Positions 1 to 8,942 of a stretch of DNA of 64,000 nt are shown one piece after another. The stretch covers positions 1,236,001 through 1,300,000 of the forward strand of contig NZ_AP014690.1 in the NCBI RefSeq assembly GCF_001547995.1. The letters run 5' to 3'. The notes under the pieces are model-generated. The model ran no database searches. It was not told the origin of the DNA and saw only the letters and a list, made by a program, of their open reading frames with translations. Every line of letters begins with the position of its first letter. The first letter of the stretch is position 1. Both the position numbers and the translations under genes were made by a program. Source of the DNA: Asaia bogorensis NBRC 16594 (GTDB lineage Bacteria; Pseudomonadota; Alphaproteobacteria; Acetobacterales; Acetobacteraceae).

Positions 1-1
1 C

Positions 2-742
2 GCGCCGATCGATTTGAGTGCCGCCATACAGGTCGATCGTGAGCCCCTGACCGTGCTCCTCTCACGTGAAGGCTGGGTGAGGGCCGTGAAGGGGCATGGG
101 ATCGACCCCGAGAGCCACAAGTTCAAGGAAGGTGACGCGTTCGGGCTGGCGCTTGAGTGTCAGAGCACCGATCGTCTCTGCATCCTGGTGAGTGGCGGTC
201 GGGCCTTCACGCTCAAGGCGGCTGATCTTCCGCGTGGGCGTGGCTTCGGGCAGCCCATTCGCGTTCTGGTCGATCTGCCTCAGGATGAGGATATCGTCTC
301 TTTCTTCGTGATCGATGAGTCCGGCCGTCACGTTCTGGCCAGCGAAAGCGGACGCGGCATGATTGTGCGTGACGCCGATATGGCCGCTGAAAAACGGACG
401 GGCAAACAGGTCCTGACGCTGCGTGACGGTGACCGCGCCGGGTTCTGCGTGGCTGTCACTGGTGATCAGATCATCACCATGGGCAGCAACCGCAAGGCGC
501 TATCCTTTGCCCTTGATGCTTTGCCCGAAATGACAAAGGGCATGGGTGTCACGATCCAGAAGCTCCCGCCGGGTCAGCGCCTTGTCGATCTGCGGGTCTT
601 TGCCTCGGAAACAGGTCTGGTCTGGCATGAGGGGCAAAAGCCGCGCAGTGACGCCGATCTCGCGTCGATCGTCGGCAAACGAGCGGATCAGGGCAAGGCT
701 GCCCCGCAATGGATGACCCGCAAGCTCGTGACTAGAAGCTGA
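2..742 (+). CDS. parC: DNA topoisomerase IV subunit A, C-terminal part
   Basis: The reading frame is open from base 2, so this is the 3' end of a gene that starts before the window. The visible 246 residues form the C-terminal beta-pinwheel region typical of ParC/GyrA. They contain repeated blade-like segments such as GRGFGQPIRVLVDL, ASESGRGMIV and GSNRKALSF, and end with a basic tail. Subunit A cuts and rejoins DNA and, with ParE, decatenates daughter chromosomes; the catalytic tyrosine domain lies outside the window. ParC is preferred to GyrA because of the short C-terminal domain and the adjacent convergent bpt gene, a pairing I recall from alphaproteobacteria. The stop is at 740-742, four bases from the end of bpt. 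Confidence 0.9.
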   Translation, partial: APIDLSAAIQVDREPLTVLLSREGWVRAVKGHGIDPESHKFKEGDAFGLALECQSTDRLCILVSGGRAFTLKAADLPRGRGFGQPIRVLVDLPQDEDIVSFFVIDESGRHVLASESGRGMIVRDADMAAEKRTGKQVLTLRDGDRAGFCVAVTGDQIITMGSNRKALSFALDALPEMTKGMGVTIQKLPPGQRLVDLRVFASETGLVWHEGQKPRSDADLASIVGKRADQGKAAPQWMTRKLVTRS

Positions 743-746
743 GTTC

Positions 747-1544
747 TCAGGCTGCCCCGGTGGAAGGGGTGTCGTCTTTCGGGCTCGATACCGCGACTGT
801 CGGTGTCGAGGACCCTGCAGAGGGCGCGCCTGCCAGTCGGTGCCAGTGCCCGTTGCGAAGAATTTCCGCCGGATTGAAGCGTGATTTATAGCCCATCTTC
901 GTGCTGCCTGGCACCCAGTAGCCGAGATAGAGATAAGGCTTGTTGCGTCGGGCCGTCTCGGCGATCAGCCATAGAATGGATGCCGTACCGTAGGAGCGAT
1001 GGGTCTCTGCCGGGTCATAGAATGTGTAGACCGCCGAGAGACCGTCAGAGAGCATATCGACAAGAGACACGCAGACCAGACGACCATCGCGTGAGCGGAA
1101 CTCGAACAGGCTGGTTTCGACCGGGCTGGTCTCGACCATCGACTGATAATCATCGAGCCCCATGAGGGCCATATCACCATCGCCATGACGATGCGCCTGA
1201 TAGGCCCGGAACAGGGCGTATTGTTCCTCGGTGGCAACGATGGGACGTTCGGTCACAACCAGATCGGCGTGGTCCCGGCGCACCCGGCGCATGGTGCGAT
1301 CCGGGACGAATTCCGCGACAGGGAGCCGGATCGGGATGCAGGACTGGCAACCATGGCATACAGGGGCATAGACAATGCCGTGGCTGCGCCTGAAACCGGC
1401 ACGGGACAGGCGATCGTGAAGCTGGTCGACATCACTGCCGGTCAGCTCGGTCATGACCTTGCGCTCCGTCCTGCCGGGGAGATACGGGCAGGGCGACGGC
1501 TCTGTCGTGTAGAAGAGCTGGGGACGATGAGCTGACATAACCAT
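747..1544 (-). CDS. bpt: Aspartate/glutamate leucyltransferase
   Basis: Bpt attaches leucine from Leu-tRNA to proteins with N-terminal Asp or Glu, marking them for ClpS/ClpAP degradation in the bacterial N-end rule pathway. The 265-residue protein has the family N-terminal signature CPYLPGRTER at about residues 19-28 and the cysteine cluster CHGCQSC at 63-69 followed by IPIRLPV. The GNAT-like C-terminal half includes YLYLGYWVPGSTKMGYK. Length is normal for the family. The last 25 or so residues after HWHRLAG are low-complexity Ser/Thr/Pro and not conserved in character. It is convergent with parC and divergent from the cardiolipin synthase gene. Confidence 0.93.
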   Translation of the reverse strand: MVMSAHRPQLFYTTEPSPCPYLPGRTERKVMTELTGSDVDQLHDRLSRAGFRRSHGIVYAPVCHGCQSCIPIRLPVAEFVPDRTMRRVRRDHADLVVTERPIVATEEQYALFRAYQAHRHGDGDMALMGLDDYQSMVETSPVETSLFEFRSRDGRLVCVSLVDMLSDGLSAVYTFYDPAETHRSYGTASILWLIAETARRNKPYLYLGYWVPGSTKMGYKSRFNPAEILRNGHWHRLAGAPSAGSSTPTVAVSSPKDDTPSTGAA

Positions 1545-1946
1545 CCTTTCTCTCCTCTGCCTGAAAACGCTTGATAGTGACGCCCCCGCACGGGAGGGCC
1601 ATCGATTGCGTAAGCCTGACTGTCCTGACCGTCGGTTGCTTCCTTTGGACGCAGCAGTGTCGGTCCGATGCCACAGGGCGTTCCAGTCCCATGCGCAGAG
1701 GGCGGCATTGGACTTGTCTCAGCCCCCTATCCAACCGGTATCCTGATCCGGCAGGAGGAGGGTCCGTGAAAGCGCTGCACGATTGTCCGAGCATGTCAGC
1801 AATGCTCCTTGCGGCAGACATCAAGCCCTGCACATCGAGTCCGGCCGGACACGACTTGCGATCACCCTCTCATATTTTACGATGATTTTTCCGGTTGCAA
1901 GATGTCTCTCTTTGAATTCCGGACGAATACGCTAACGTTATGAGAA
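1545..1946. other. Intergenic region between bpt and cls, no gene seen
   Basis: This 402-bp gap separates the divergent bpt and cardiolipin synthase genes. Open frames of about 100 codons exist on both strands, but their translations look like GC-rich noise and lack convincing ribosome binding sites. The last 90 bases are more AT-rich and probably hold the cls promoter. No hairpin or repeat stood out. Confidence 0.5.
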
Positions 1947-3362
1947 ATGAGCTGGCCCATTACCCTCTTTGACGTCTTCATGATCCTGCTTCGGCTCGGT
2001 CTTGCTGTTGCAGTCACTTTGCATGTTCTGCGGACGAAACAGAACACGGCGGCCTGTGCCGGCTGGATCGGTGTGAGCTGGCTTATGCCGATTTTCGGCG
2101 CGTTGCTCTATCTGATGTTCGGTATCAATCGTGTCAGGCGTCTGGCGCGTCGGCTGGTGAGTGACCATCACTGGCGGGGGCGGGGCCCGGCCTTTCATAC
2201 GCGCCAGCGTATGGAGGGGGATTTCGCCCCCCTTGCGCGGATGATCGGCAAGCTGACCGAGCGGCCTCTGCTGGGCGGCAATTCCGTCGATTGCCTCCAT
2301 GATGGCGACAACATCTATCCGCGCATGCTGCAGGACATTGCCTCGGCACAGGTCTCGATTCTGCTGTGTTCCTACATCTTCAGGGCGGACAGGATTGGAG
2401 AGCAGTTTGTGGATGCCCTGGCGGCAGCGCAGGCGCGGGGCGTTGCGGTGCGTGTGCTGGTTGACGGTATCGGGGGCGGGTATTTTCGGAGCGGTATTCA
2501 CAAGGCCTTGCGCACACGTGGCATCCCTTGTGAGCGGTTCATGCACTCGCTTCTTCCGTGGAAAATGCCATTCATCAACCTGCGCAATCATCGCAAGATT
2601 CTGGTTGTCGATGGGCGTACCGGATTTATGGGCGGGCTGAATATCGGTGAAGAGAACCTGCGGCGCCTGCGAATCAAGCATCCGGTGGCGGACACGCATT
2701 TCCGGCTTCAGGGGCCGATTGTTCATCAACTGACCGAAGCCTTTGCACGAGACTGGTCCTTCACCTGCGGTGAAGAGCTTGACGGAAAGATCTGGTTTCC
2801 CGAGCTTGACCGGGCCGGTGATATCCCGATGCGCGTCGTAACGTCGGGGCCGGATAACGATCTTGAGAAGATCGAATTCTCCATGTTGCAGGCGATTGCC
2901 CTGTCACGCCGCGCGGTTCGCCTGATGACGCCGTATTTCCTGCCCAATGAGCGGCTGGTGTCGGAGCTTTGCCTTGCCGCCCTGCGTGGTGTGCAAATCG
3001 ATATCATCCTGCCACGTCGCACCAATCACAGGCTGATCGATTATGCCCGCGATGCCAGTCTTGCACCTTTTCTGAAGGCAGGGTGCCATGTCTGGATGAA
3101 CAGGCCACCCTTCAATCACGCCAAGCTGCTTGTCATTGATGAAGAATGGTCCTTTGTCGGCAGCAGCAATATCGATGCGCGCAGCCTGCGCCTGAATTTC
3201 GAGATCAATCTCGAAATCTACAGTCCGTCAGTGGCGCAGTCGCTCGACAGTTTCATGGAACGGCATAAGGCGGGGCGGCTCACGCATCACGCGCTCGACA
3301 GCCTCAGCGCCTGGCGCAAGACGCGTAATGCTGCCGTCAGGCTGTTCATGCCCTATCTGTGA
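1947..3362 (+). CDS. cls: Cardiolipin synthase (phospholipase D family)
   Basis: The protein condenses phosphatidylglycerol molecules, or a related phospholipid pair, to cardiolipin at the inner membrane. The 471 residues begin with two hydrophobic segments (about 5-25 and 38-58), as in ClsA-type enzymes. Two HKD motifs of the phospholipase D superfamily follow: NHRKILVVDGRTGFMGG with His near residue 215, and NHAKLLVIDEEWSFVGSSN with His near 391. Both are intact, so an active enzyme is likely. The ATG at 1947 has only a weak GAGAA upstream. The 3' end overlaps the convergent EEP-family gene by 17 bp. Which cardiolipin route (two PG, or PG plus PE) is used cannot be told from sequence. Confidence 0.92.
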   Translation: MSWPITLFDVFMILLRLGLAVAVTLHVLRTKQNTAACAGWIGVSWLMPIFGALLYLMFGINRVRRLARRLVSDHHWRGRGPAFHTRQRMEGDFAPLARMIGKLTERPLLGGNSVDCLHDGDNIYPRMLQDIASAQVSILLCSYIFRADRIGEQFVDALAAAQARGVAVRVLVDGIGGGYFRSGIHKALRTRGIPCERFMHSLLPWKMPFINLRNHRKILVVDGRTGFMGGLNIGEENLRRLRIKHPVADTHFRLQGPIVHQLTEAFARDWSFTCGEELDGKIWFPELDRAGDIPMRVVTSGPDNDLEKIEFSMLQAIALSRRAVRLMTPYFLPNERLVSELCLAALRGVQIDIILPRRTNHRLIDYARDASLAPFLKAGCHVWMNRPPFNHAKLLVIDEEWSFVGSSNIDARSLRLNFEINLEIYSPSVAQSLDSFMERHKAGRLTHHALDSLSAWRKTRNAAVRLFMPYL

Positions 3363-4089
3363 GCGCCTTGACCTGCCGGCGATCTGCCAGTCGCTGAAAG
3401 AAGGCGCGGTGCCTGTCGGGTGCATCCAGCCGGAGTGTTACCGTGATAGGGTGATGGTCCGAACTGCGATTGGGCAGAACACCGGCATTGAGGGGTGTCA
3501 TGCCACGCACGAGGCAGCGGTCTATTCGTATCGGCAGCATGTCGGCCATGCGATGCGTGGGGGCTCTTGGGCCAACATCGCGAAAACCGGGGAGGAGGGT
3601 CGGACCGACGAGATTGAAGTCGCCCATGACGAGCGCATGATGGCGCAGGATCGGTGCGATACGGCGAAGCTGACGGCGATTCAGGATCTGCCCGTGAGAC
3701 AGGTGCACGTTTGCGATCGAGAACGACCCGAAATCGATGAGCTGTGCCGTACGCTTGACCATCAACCCCGAGGGTAGGGCGCAGGAGACCGGCGGTCGTG
3801 CGAAGGGGAAGCGGCTCCAGCACGCTGTGCCGTGGATGCGGTCTGGCAGAGGGATTCGTGCGTAATGCCCGCCCAGTATGGTGGGCAGTTTGTCGAAACT
3901 GCTCACGGCTTCCTGCATCAGGAAGATATCGGGCTGGAAGGTGCGGGCGAGCTCGACGACCTCATCGAGCGGTGCTCCCACGGCGCGAAGCAGATTCCAG
4001 CTCAGGATGGTAAAATTCTGGCCGATACCGGGGACTGTACGATCAGCTAGCGGGGCAGGCGAGGCGTCGTGGGTCAAAGACGGGTTCAT
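3346..4089 (-). CDS. Endonuclease/exonuclease/phosphatase (EEP) family protein
   Basis: The 247-residue protein has the EEP (DNase I-like) fold signatures in order: ILSWNLLRA near the start, PDIFLMQEAV with the metal-binding Glu, IANVHLSHG, HHALVMGDFNLV with the catalytic Asp-Phe-Asn, and SSDHHPITVTL with the terminal catalytic Asp-His. The family cleaves phosphodiesters in nucleic acids or phospholipid head groups, and the substrate here is unknown. No signal peptide is visible. The start codon overlaps the stop of the upstream PerM-type transporter gene by four bases (ATGA), so the two are probably one operon. The 3' end overlaps convergent cls. This arrangement next to cardiolipin synthase recurs in proteobacteria, and a lipid-related role is only an inference. 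Confidence 0.85.
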   Translation of the reverse strand: MNPSLTHDASPAPLADRTVPGIGQNFTILSWNLLRAVGAPLDEVVELARTFQPDIFLMQEAVSSFDKLPTILGGHYARIPLPDRIHGTACWSRFPFARPPVSCALPSGLMVKRTAQLIDFGSFSIANVHLSHGQILNRRQLRRIAPILRHHALVMGDFNLVGPTLLPGFRDVGPRAPTHRMADMLPIRIDRCLVRGMTPLNAGVLPNRSSDHHPITVTLRLDAPDRHRAFFQRLADRRQVKALTDRA

Positions 4090-5141
4090 TGAAGCATTTT
4101 CTTTTCTGTCTGATAGGCGCCACGCGCGAATTCAGTGGTCAGAGTATAGCCGACGCCCAGCAGGACCGGACCCAGAAAAATACCCAATCCGCCCAATGTG
4201 ACGACGCCGCCCAGCACCCCCAGTACGGTCAGCAGATAGGGAAGCTGCGCCCCTCTGGCGATGAAAGCGGGCCTGATGATGTGATCTGCCCCCGAGATGA
4301 ATACGATGCCGTAACCCGCGAGAAACAGGCCCCAGCCGAGGTGATGATGAAGGGCCAGCCAGATGGCGGCAGGTGCCCATACCAGCGGGGCACCGACCGG
4401 AAAAACCGCAACAAAGGCCGCGACACCGCCGAGCAACACTGGGGCAGGTACGCCTGAAATGAACAGGCCGATGGAGGTGAGCACACCCTGAACGATGGCA
4501 GTACCAAGAATGCCGTAGACTGTGCCCCGTATGACGCTGCCGATGATGGTGATCAGACGATCGGCATAGGTGCCGGTGATGCGGGTCAGGACAGCCGTGA
4601 TGACACGCCCCAGCGAATCACCACTGATCCAGAAAAACAGGGCGATGAAGAGCGCCATGATCAGCTCAGCCAGGCCGCTCGCCATCTGCATCAGGGCCTT
4701 GAGGGTGTAACGGGCGATCTGTCCGGCATACGGGTGAAGGGCCTCGCCCACGCCGCGGATATCATGGCTCCAGTGCTGATAGGCATTGGTCAGCTGTGGG
4801 CCGATGCCGGGTATCGTGGCCAGCCAGTCTGGCGCCGGATGCGTGCGACCGAGAGCTTCGATTTCGGTGTTGATGCCGCCGATGATCAGCGGGAGATCCG
4901 CAATGCCGGTCGAGGTAAGGAGCGCGAGCGGCATGACAATGGCAATGGCGCTACCGACCATCATGACCACAGCGGCCAGAGGCGGGCGCATGTGGCGGCG
5001 CAGGCGCTTGAACAGGGGCCATGTCGTGAAAGTGAGAATCGCGCCCCACAGGATGGCGGAAAGGAAGGGCCACAGCACCACGCCGCAACCATAAGCGACC
5101 CCCAAGAGGAGCATTCCCAGCATGATGCGTTCAGTTGTCAC
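4086..5141 (-). CDS. AI-2E family transporter / PerM-type membrane protein
   Basis: This 351-residue polytopic protein matches the AI-2 exporter (YdiK/PerM) family. It has a hydrophobic N-terminal pair of segments, a polar central domain (roughly 90-150) and a C-terminal block of about five helices. That block carries family-like stretches such as VFPVGAPLVWAPAAIW and a GGVVTLGGLGIFLGPVLLG ending. The GTG start at 5141 is supported by GGGGGAGATTAG directly upstream; an ATG six codons later is weaker. It overlaps the EEP gene, so co-transcription is likely. Substrates of this family are mostly unknown, and the quorum-signal name should not be taken literally. Confidence 0.85.
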   Translation of the reverse strand: MTTERIMLGMLLLGVAYGCGVVLWPFLSAILWGAILTFTTWPLFKRLRRHMRPPLAAVVMMVGSAIAIVMPLALLTSTGIADLPLIIGGINTEIEALGRTHPAPDWLATIPGIGPQLTNAYQHWSHDIRGVGEALHPYAGQIARYTLKALMQMASGLAELIMALFIALFFWISGDSLGRVITAVLTRITGTYADRLITIIGSVIRGTVYGILGTAIVQGVLTSIGLFISGVPAPVLLGGVAAFVAVFPVGAPLVWAPAAIWLALHHHLGWGLFLAGYGIVFISGADHIIRPAFIARGAQLPYLLTVLGVLGGVVTLGGLGIFLGPVLLGVGYTLTTEFARGAYQTEKKMLQ

Positions 5142-5279
5142 CTAATCTCCCCCGGCTGCGGCTGCCGCCAGTTGACCACGGGGTCATTCCGGCTGCTATC
5201 GTGCGGTTCCTGATCCGTTTTTGCGATCCCCGTCAGGCCGGGCCATGCCTGATCCATCATGTGCCGGAGCGTGCCATCC

Positions 5280-6119
5280 ATGACGATACCCCCCCTGATC
5301 GATGCACAGGCCCTGATGTCGCTTCCTCCCGGCCGGTATCGCTATCTCGATGCGTCGGCTCTCCTCCCCGGGCAGGACGGTGACCCGGAAGCAGATTTCC
5401 ACAAACTAGCGCTTCCCGGGGCAAATCGTTTCCGTATCAACGATATATGTGATCGCTCGGACCCGCTTCCCCACACCGTACCCGGTGCGGCCACATTTGC
5501 GCAGGCCATGATGGCACTGGGCATAGGCTCCGATACGGGACTGGTTTTCTATGACCGCAAGGGGAGTATTGGCGCCTGTCGGGCGCACTGGATGGCTTCA
5601 TTGTTCGGGCACGAGTCTGCGCATGTTCTTGATGGTGGCCTGGCAGCGCTTGAGGCTCTTGGTCTTGCGCCCGACGCTGCGCCGGCCCCGGCAGCACCCT
5701 GCGAGCAGCCTTATCGACCGCGCACGCGCTATGCGCTCCTTGCAGGCAAGGGCGATGTGCTCGATGCGCTCGATGATCCTGACCGCGTAATCCTCGATGC
5801 ACGCAGTGCAGCGCGTTTCCATGCACAAGCCGCCGAGCCGCGGCCCAATATGCGCGGTGGGCATATGAGGGGCGCAGTGAACCTGCCCTTTACCGAGGTG
5901 CTGAACCCCCAGGGCTGCTTTCTGCAGCCTCAGGCGCTGGTCGAGCGTTTCGCCAGCTGTGCCATAGGCTCGCGTCGGGTCATTACCAGTTGCGGGTCAG
6001 GTCTGACCGCCGCAACGCTGACCATGGCCTTGCGTGTGGCCGGGCTGGCGCCAGGGCAGCTTTATGATGGGTCATGGGCCGAGTGGGGAAGCGATCCTGC
6101 GACCCCCATCGAGACCTGA
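5280..6119 (+). CDS. sseA: 3-mercaptopyruvate / thiosulfate sulfurtransferase
   Basis: This tandem-rhodanese enzyme moves sulfur from mercaptopyruvate or thiosulfate to a thiophilic acceptor. The N-terminal inactive domain carries the interdomain-type motif RAHWMASLFGHESAHVLDGG. The C-terminal domain ends with the active loop CGSGLTAAT, its catalytic Cys near residue 238, followed by LYDGSWAEWG. The CGSG(L/V)T loop is the type found in mercaptopyruvate sulfurtransferases rather than thiosulfate-specific ones. The ATG at 5280 has GGAG ten bases upstream; an ATG seven codons earlier has no better site. It is followed closely by metC, a second enzyme of sulfur amino-acid metabolism, which suggests one unit. 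Confidence 0.9.
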   Translation: MTIPPLIDAQALMSLPPGRYRYLDASALLPGQDGDPEADFHKLALPGANRFRINDICDRSDPLPHTVPGAATFAQAMMALGIGSDTGLVFYDRKGSIGACRAHWMASLFGHESAHVLDGGLAALEALGLAPDAAPAPAAPCEQPYRPRTRYALLAGKGDVLDALDDPDRVILDARSAARFHAQAAEPRPNMRGGHMRGAVNLPFTEVLNPQGCFLQPQALVERFASCAIGSRRVITSCGSGLTAATLTMALRVAGLAPGQLYDGSWAEWGSDPATPIET

Positions 6120-6135
6120 CAGGAGAAACGAGAGA

Positions 6136-7359
6136 GTGGAAAACACCGCCAAGCAGGTCACTTCCGGCTGGAAGCGCCTGTCCTCCCTGCTGGTACAGGG
6201 GGGGCGACCGGAGCCCACCCCGCCCCAGGGGGCCTATGTCAATGCGCCGGTGACGAGGGGCTCGACCGTCCTTTTTCCCTCGTTGGACGCAATGCGGGAA
6301 CAGGGGCTGCGCAGCCATGAGCATGAACTGATCTATGGGGCGATGGGCTCGCCCGTTCAGCATGAGCTTGAAAAGCTTCTCGCGCTGATTGAAGGCGGGA
6401 CCCATACGCAGGTCGTTTCCTCGGGGCTGGCGGCCTGCACCCTGCCTTTGCTCGCCTTCCTGAGTTCCGGTGATCACCTGCTTCTGCCCGACTCGGTCTA
6501 TGGGCCCACACGCCGTTTTGCCGGCACTATGCTGGCGCGTATGGGGATCGAGACCACCTATTATGCGCCCCTCGCGGATGAAGAGACCCTGATCGGGCTC
6601 ATGCGAGAGAACACGCGGGTCGTGTTTGCCGAGAGCCCGGGCAGCCACACATTCGAGGTGCAGGACGTTCCCATGCTGGCACGTGTGGCCCATGAGCATG
6701 GTGCGCTGCTTATGCTCGACAATACCTGGGGAATCGGCATTTTCCAGCCTTTCCGCCACGGGGTCGACGTCTCCATCCAGGCGCTGACGAAATATCCTGC
6801 CGGACATTCCGATGTGATTGCCGGCGCGATTACGGTGGCAGATGGCGCGCTCTGGAAAACACTGCGCGATTCCGCCATTCAGATTGGCCAGCTGGCCGGA
6901 CCGGATGAATGTTGGCTGACCCTTCGCGGGCTCCGCACGATGGCGGTGCGGCTCGAGCGCCAATCGGCCTCGGCCTTGCTGGTGGCGCAATGGCTGCGCG
7001 GCCGACCGGAAGTGGCGCTTGTGCTGCATCCGGCGTTCGAGGAATGTCCCGGCCATGAATTCTGGCGGCGCGATTTCGAGGGGGCAAGTTCGCTTTTCGG
7101 CGTGGAGCTGCGCGCCGATCTGTCTGTCGCGGCCATGCGGGACATGATTGATGCGCTGGCCTTGTTCGGCATCGGCGCGTCCTGGGGCGGGTATGAAAGC
7201 CTCGTTTTGCCAACGACGGGGGGCGTGCGCCGCTCGCTGCCCAACGCCATGCCTGAGGGGCCAAGCTTCAGACTGCATATCGGCCTTGAAGACCCCAACG
7301 ACCTCATTGCGGATCTTGAAGGGGGGCTGGAAGTGCTCCGCGCTTCACTAGCGGGGTAA
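6136..7359 (+). CDS. metC: Cystathionine beta-lyase
   Basis: This PLP enzyme splits cystathionine to homocysteine, pyruvate and ammonia in methionine synthesis. The 407-residue protein is a Cys/Met-metabolism PLP-family member. The Schiff-base lysine lies in LTKYPAGHSDVIAGAI (Lys near residue 219). HGALLMLDNTWGIGIF holds the cofactor-binding Asp, and the C-terminal GASWGGYESLVLP block is typical of MetC rather than MetB. The GTG at 6136 is chosen because AGGAGAAACG lies at the right distance upstream. The longer open frame would overlap sseA by 86 bases. It is 16 bp downstream of the sulfurtransferase gene and convergent with comM. Confidence 0.93.
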   Translation: MENTAKQVTSGWKRLSSLLVQGGRPEPTPPQGAYVNAPVTRGSTVLFPSLDAMREQGLRSHEHELIYGAMGSPVQHELEKLLALIEGGTHTQVVSSGLAACTLPLLAFLSSGDHLLLPDSVYGPTRRFAGTMLARMGIETTYYAPLADEETLIGLMRENTRVVFAESPGSHTFEVQDVPMLARVAHEHGALLMLDNTWGIGIFQPFRHGVDVSIQALTKYPAGHSDVIAGAITVADGALWKTLRDSAIQIGQLAGPDECWLTLRGLRTMAVRLERQSASALLVAQWLRGRPEVALVLHPAFEECPGHEFWRRDFEGASSLFGVELRADLSVAAMRDMIDALALFGIGASWGGYESLVLPTTGGVRRSLPNAMPEGPSFRLHIGLEDPNDLIADLEGGLEVLRASLAG

Positions 7360-7368
7360 GGTGCGGCT

Positions 7369-8871
7369 CTAGCGCATTCTGAAACCAAGCGCCTCGCGCA
7401 GATGCGGGGCGCCGACATCTGTTGCGTGGTCGAGATCGGCAATGCTGCGTGCAACGCGCAGCAGGCGGGTCAGCCCGCGGGCTGAAAGGCGCAGCCTAGT
7501 ACCCGCCTCACTGACAAGATGGCGTGCCTCCGGCGTCAGAACGATATCCTGAGCTGCCACCTGCGCGTTGGGGACTCCCTGACGCGCAATCTGAAATTGT
7601 CTTGCCTTCACGACGCGGGCGCGCACGGCAGCACTATTCTCGCCTGCCGGTGCGGTAATCATGTCGAGGGGCGAGACGGGGGTAACGAACAAGGAAAGAT
7701 CGATCCGGTCGAGCATGGGGCCGGACAGGCGGGAGAGATACTCCTCGCCGCATTGAGGGGCCTTACGGCAGGCGCGCTCAGCATCGCCCAGATAGCCGCA
7801 ACGACAGGGATTCATGGCCGCGATGAACTGAAAACGCGAGGGATAAAGCACCGTCTGTTTGGCCCGTGCCACCGTGATTGCGCCCGTCTCCAGAGGCTGA
7901 CGCAGGGATTCGAGGCAGCTTCGCGAAAACTCCGGCAGTTCGTCGAGAAAGAGAACGCCATTATGGGCAAGGCTGACTTCGCCCGGGCGGGATCGTGAGC
8001 CTCCGCCGACAAGCGCGGGCAGGGTAGTCGAGTGATGCGGCGCCCTGAAAGGCGGTTGGGTGATCAGGGTACTCCCGCTGGCCTGACCGCCCAGACTGTG
8101 AATCCGGCTGCACTCAAGTATCTGCTCATGCGTGAGATCGGGAAGGATGGAAGGCAGGCACTGCGCAAGCATGGATTTGCCAGCACCTGGCGGCCCTGAC
8201 ATCAGCAGGGAATGGGCCCCGCAAGCCGCGATCTCGAGGGCGCGTCGCCCTATGTCCATGCCTTTGACCAAAGCAAGATCGTTCAGCGTCGCTGAGCGCG
8301 CCACGGGTTCGAGTTCGGGGGAGGGCAATACATGCTCGCCGTTGAAATGCGACAGGAGGGCGCGCAACGTATCGGGGGCAAGGATATCGAGCGTGTCGCT
8401 CGCCCATCGTGCCTCCTGTGCCTGGGGGCGGGGGCAGATCAGGCCAAGCTGATGCCGGACTGTCTCGAGTGCGGCGGAAAGCACGCCGCCCGTCGCCTGC
8501 AGGCGTCCATCAAGCGAAAGCTCGCCGATGGCGCTGTAAGCCGCCATGGCCTCATGAGACAGGATGCCCATGGCCGTCATGATGGCCAGAGCAATCGGCA
8601 GGTCGAAATGCGAGCCTTCCTTGGGCAGATCGGCCGGGACCAAATTGATCAAGATACGCTTGGGGGGCAGGGCGAGTCCGAGTGCTGCCAGGGCAGCGCG
8701 CACGCGCTCGCGTGATTCACCGACTGTCTTGTCGGGCAGGCCTACGATGATGAAGGCGGGCAGGCCAGAGGCGATCTGGATTTCGACCGTGACCGGGATG
8801 GCATCGATGCCTGCAAAGGCAAAACTCTGGATACGGGCAATGGAAGAGGATGAAGCGGTCACCGGCACCAA
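7369..8871 (-). CDS. comM: YifB family Mg-chelatase-like AAA ATPase
   Basis: ComM is a hexameric helicase that promotes branch migration during integration of transformed DNA. The 500-residue protein has the family layout. An N-terminal ChlI-like domain contains PVTVEIQIASGLPAFIIVGL and NLVPADLPKEGSHFDLPIAL. The AAA core has Walker A GPPGAGKS (Lys near 232) and Walker B GVLFLDELPEF, followed by PCRCGYLGD and the C-terminal Mg_chelatase_C domain. The start is uncertain. TTG at 8871, GTG at 8868 and GTG at 8862 are in frame and none has a clear Shine-Dalgarno sequence. A perfect 12-bp dyad sits six to seven bases upstream. Natural competence of the host is not shown by this gene alone. Confidence 0.92.
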   Translation of the reverse strand: MVPVTASSSSIARIQSFAFAGIDAIPVTVEIQIASGLPAFIIVGLPDKTVGESRERVRAALAALGLALPPKRILINLVPADLPKEGSHFDLPIALAIMTAMGILSHEAMAAYSAIGELSLDGRLQATGGVLSAALETVRHQLGLICPRPQAQEARWASDTLDILAPDTLRALLSHFNGEHVLPSPELEPVARSATLNDLALVKGMDIGRRALEIAACGAHSLLMSGPPGAGKSMLAQCLPSILPDLTHEQILECSRIHSLGGQASGSTLITQPPFRAPHHSTTLPALVGGGSRSRPGEVSLAHNGVLFLDELPEFSRSCLESLRQPLETGAITVARAKQTVLYPSRFQFIAAMNPCRCGYLGDAERACRKAPQCGEEYLSRLSGPMLDRIDLSLFVTPVSPLDMITAPAGENSAAVRARVVKARQFQIARQGVPNAQVAAQDIVLTPEARHLVSEAGTRLRLSARGLTRLLRVARSIADLDHATDVGAPHLREALGFRMR

Positions 8872-8876
8872 CGAAT

Positions 8877-8906
8877 GATCAGGAACAGGTGAATCTGTTC
8901 CTGATC
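8877..8906. promoter_or_regulatory. Perfect 12-bp inverted repeat upstream of comM
   Basis: The arms GATCAGGAACAG (8877-8888) and CTGTTCCTGATC (8895-8906) are exact reverse complements around a 6-base spacer. The site lies between the serA stop and the comM start, which are on the same strand. No run of T follows on either strand, so it is not a classic intrinsic terminator. It could be an operator for a dimeric repressor or an RNA hairpin that hides the comM start. It does not match the alphaproteobacterial LexA pattern GTTC-N7-GTTC. Confidence 0.7.
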
Positions 8907-8942
8907 ATCATTAGTGCAGTGTTAATAATTCATCAAATTACT

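Noticed and set aside
1571-1885. Open frame of 104 codons in the bpt-cls gap
   Set aside because: No ribosome site, no motif, composition like non-coding GC-rich sequence.
8877-8906. LexA (SOS) box upstream of comM
   Set aside because: The dyad does not fit GTTC-N7-GTTC of alphaproteobacterial LexA.
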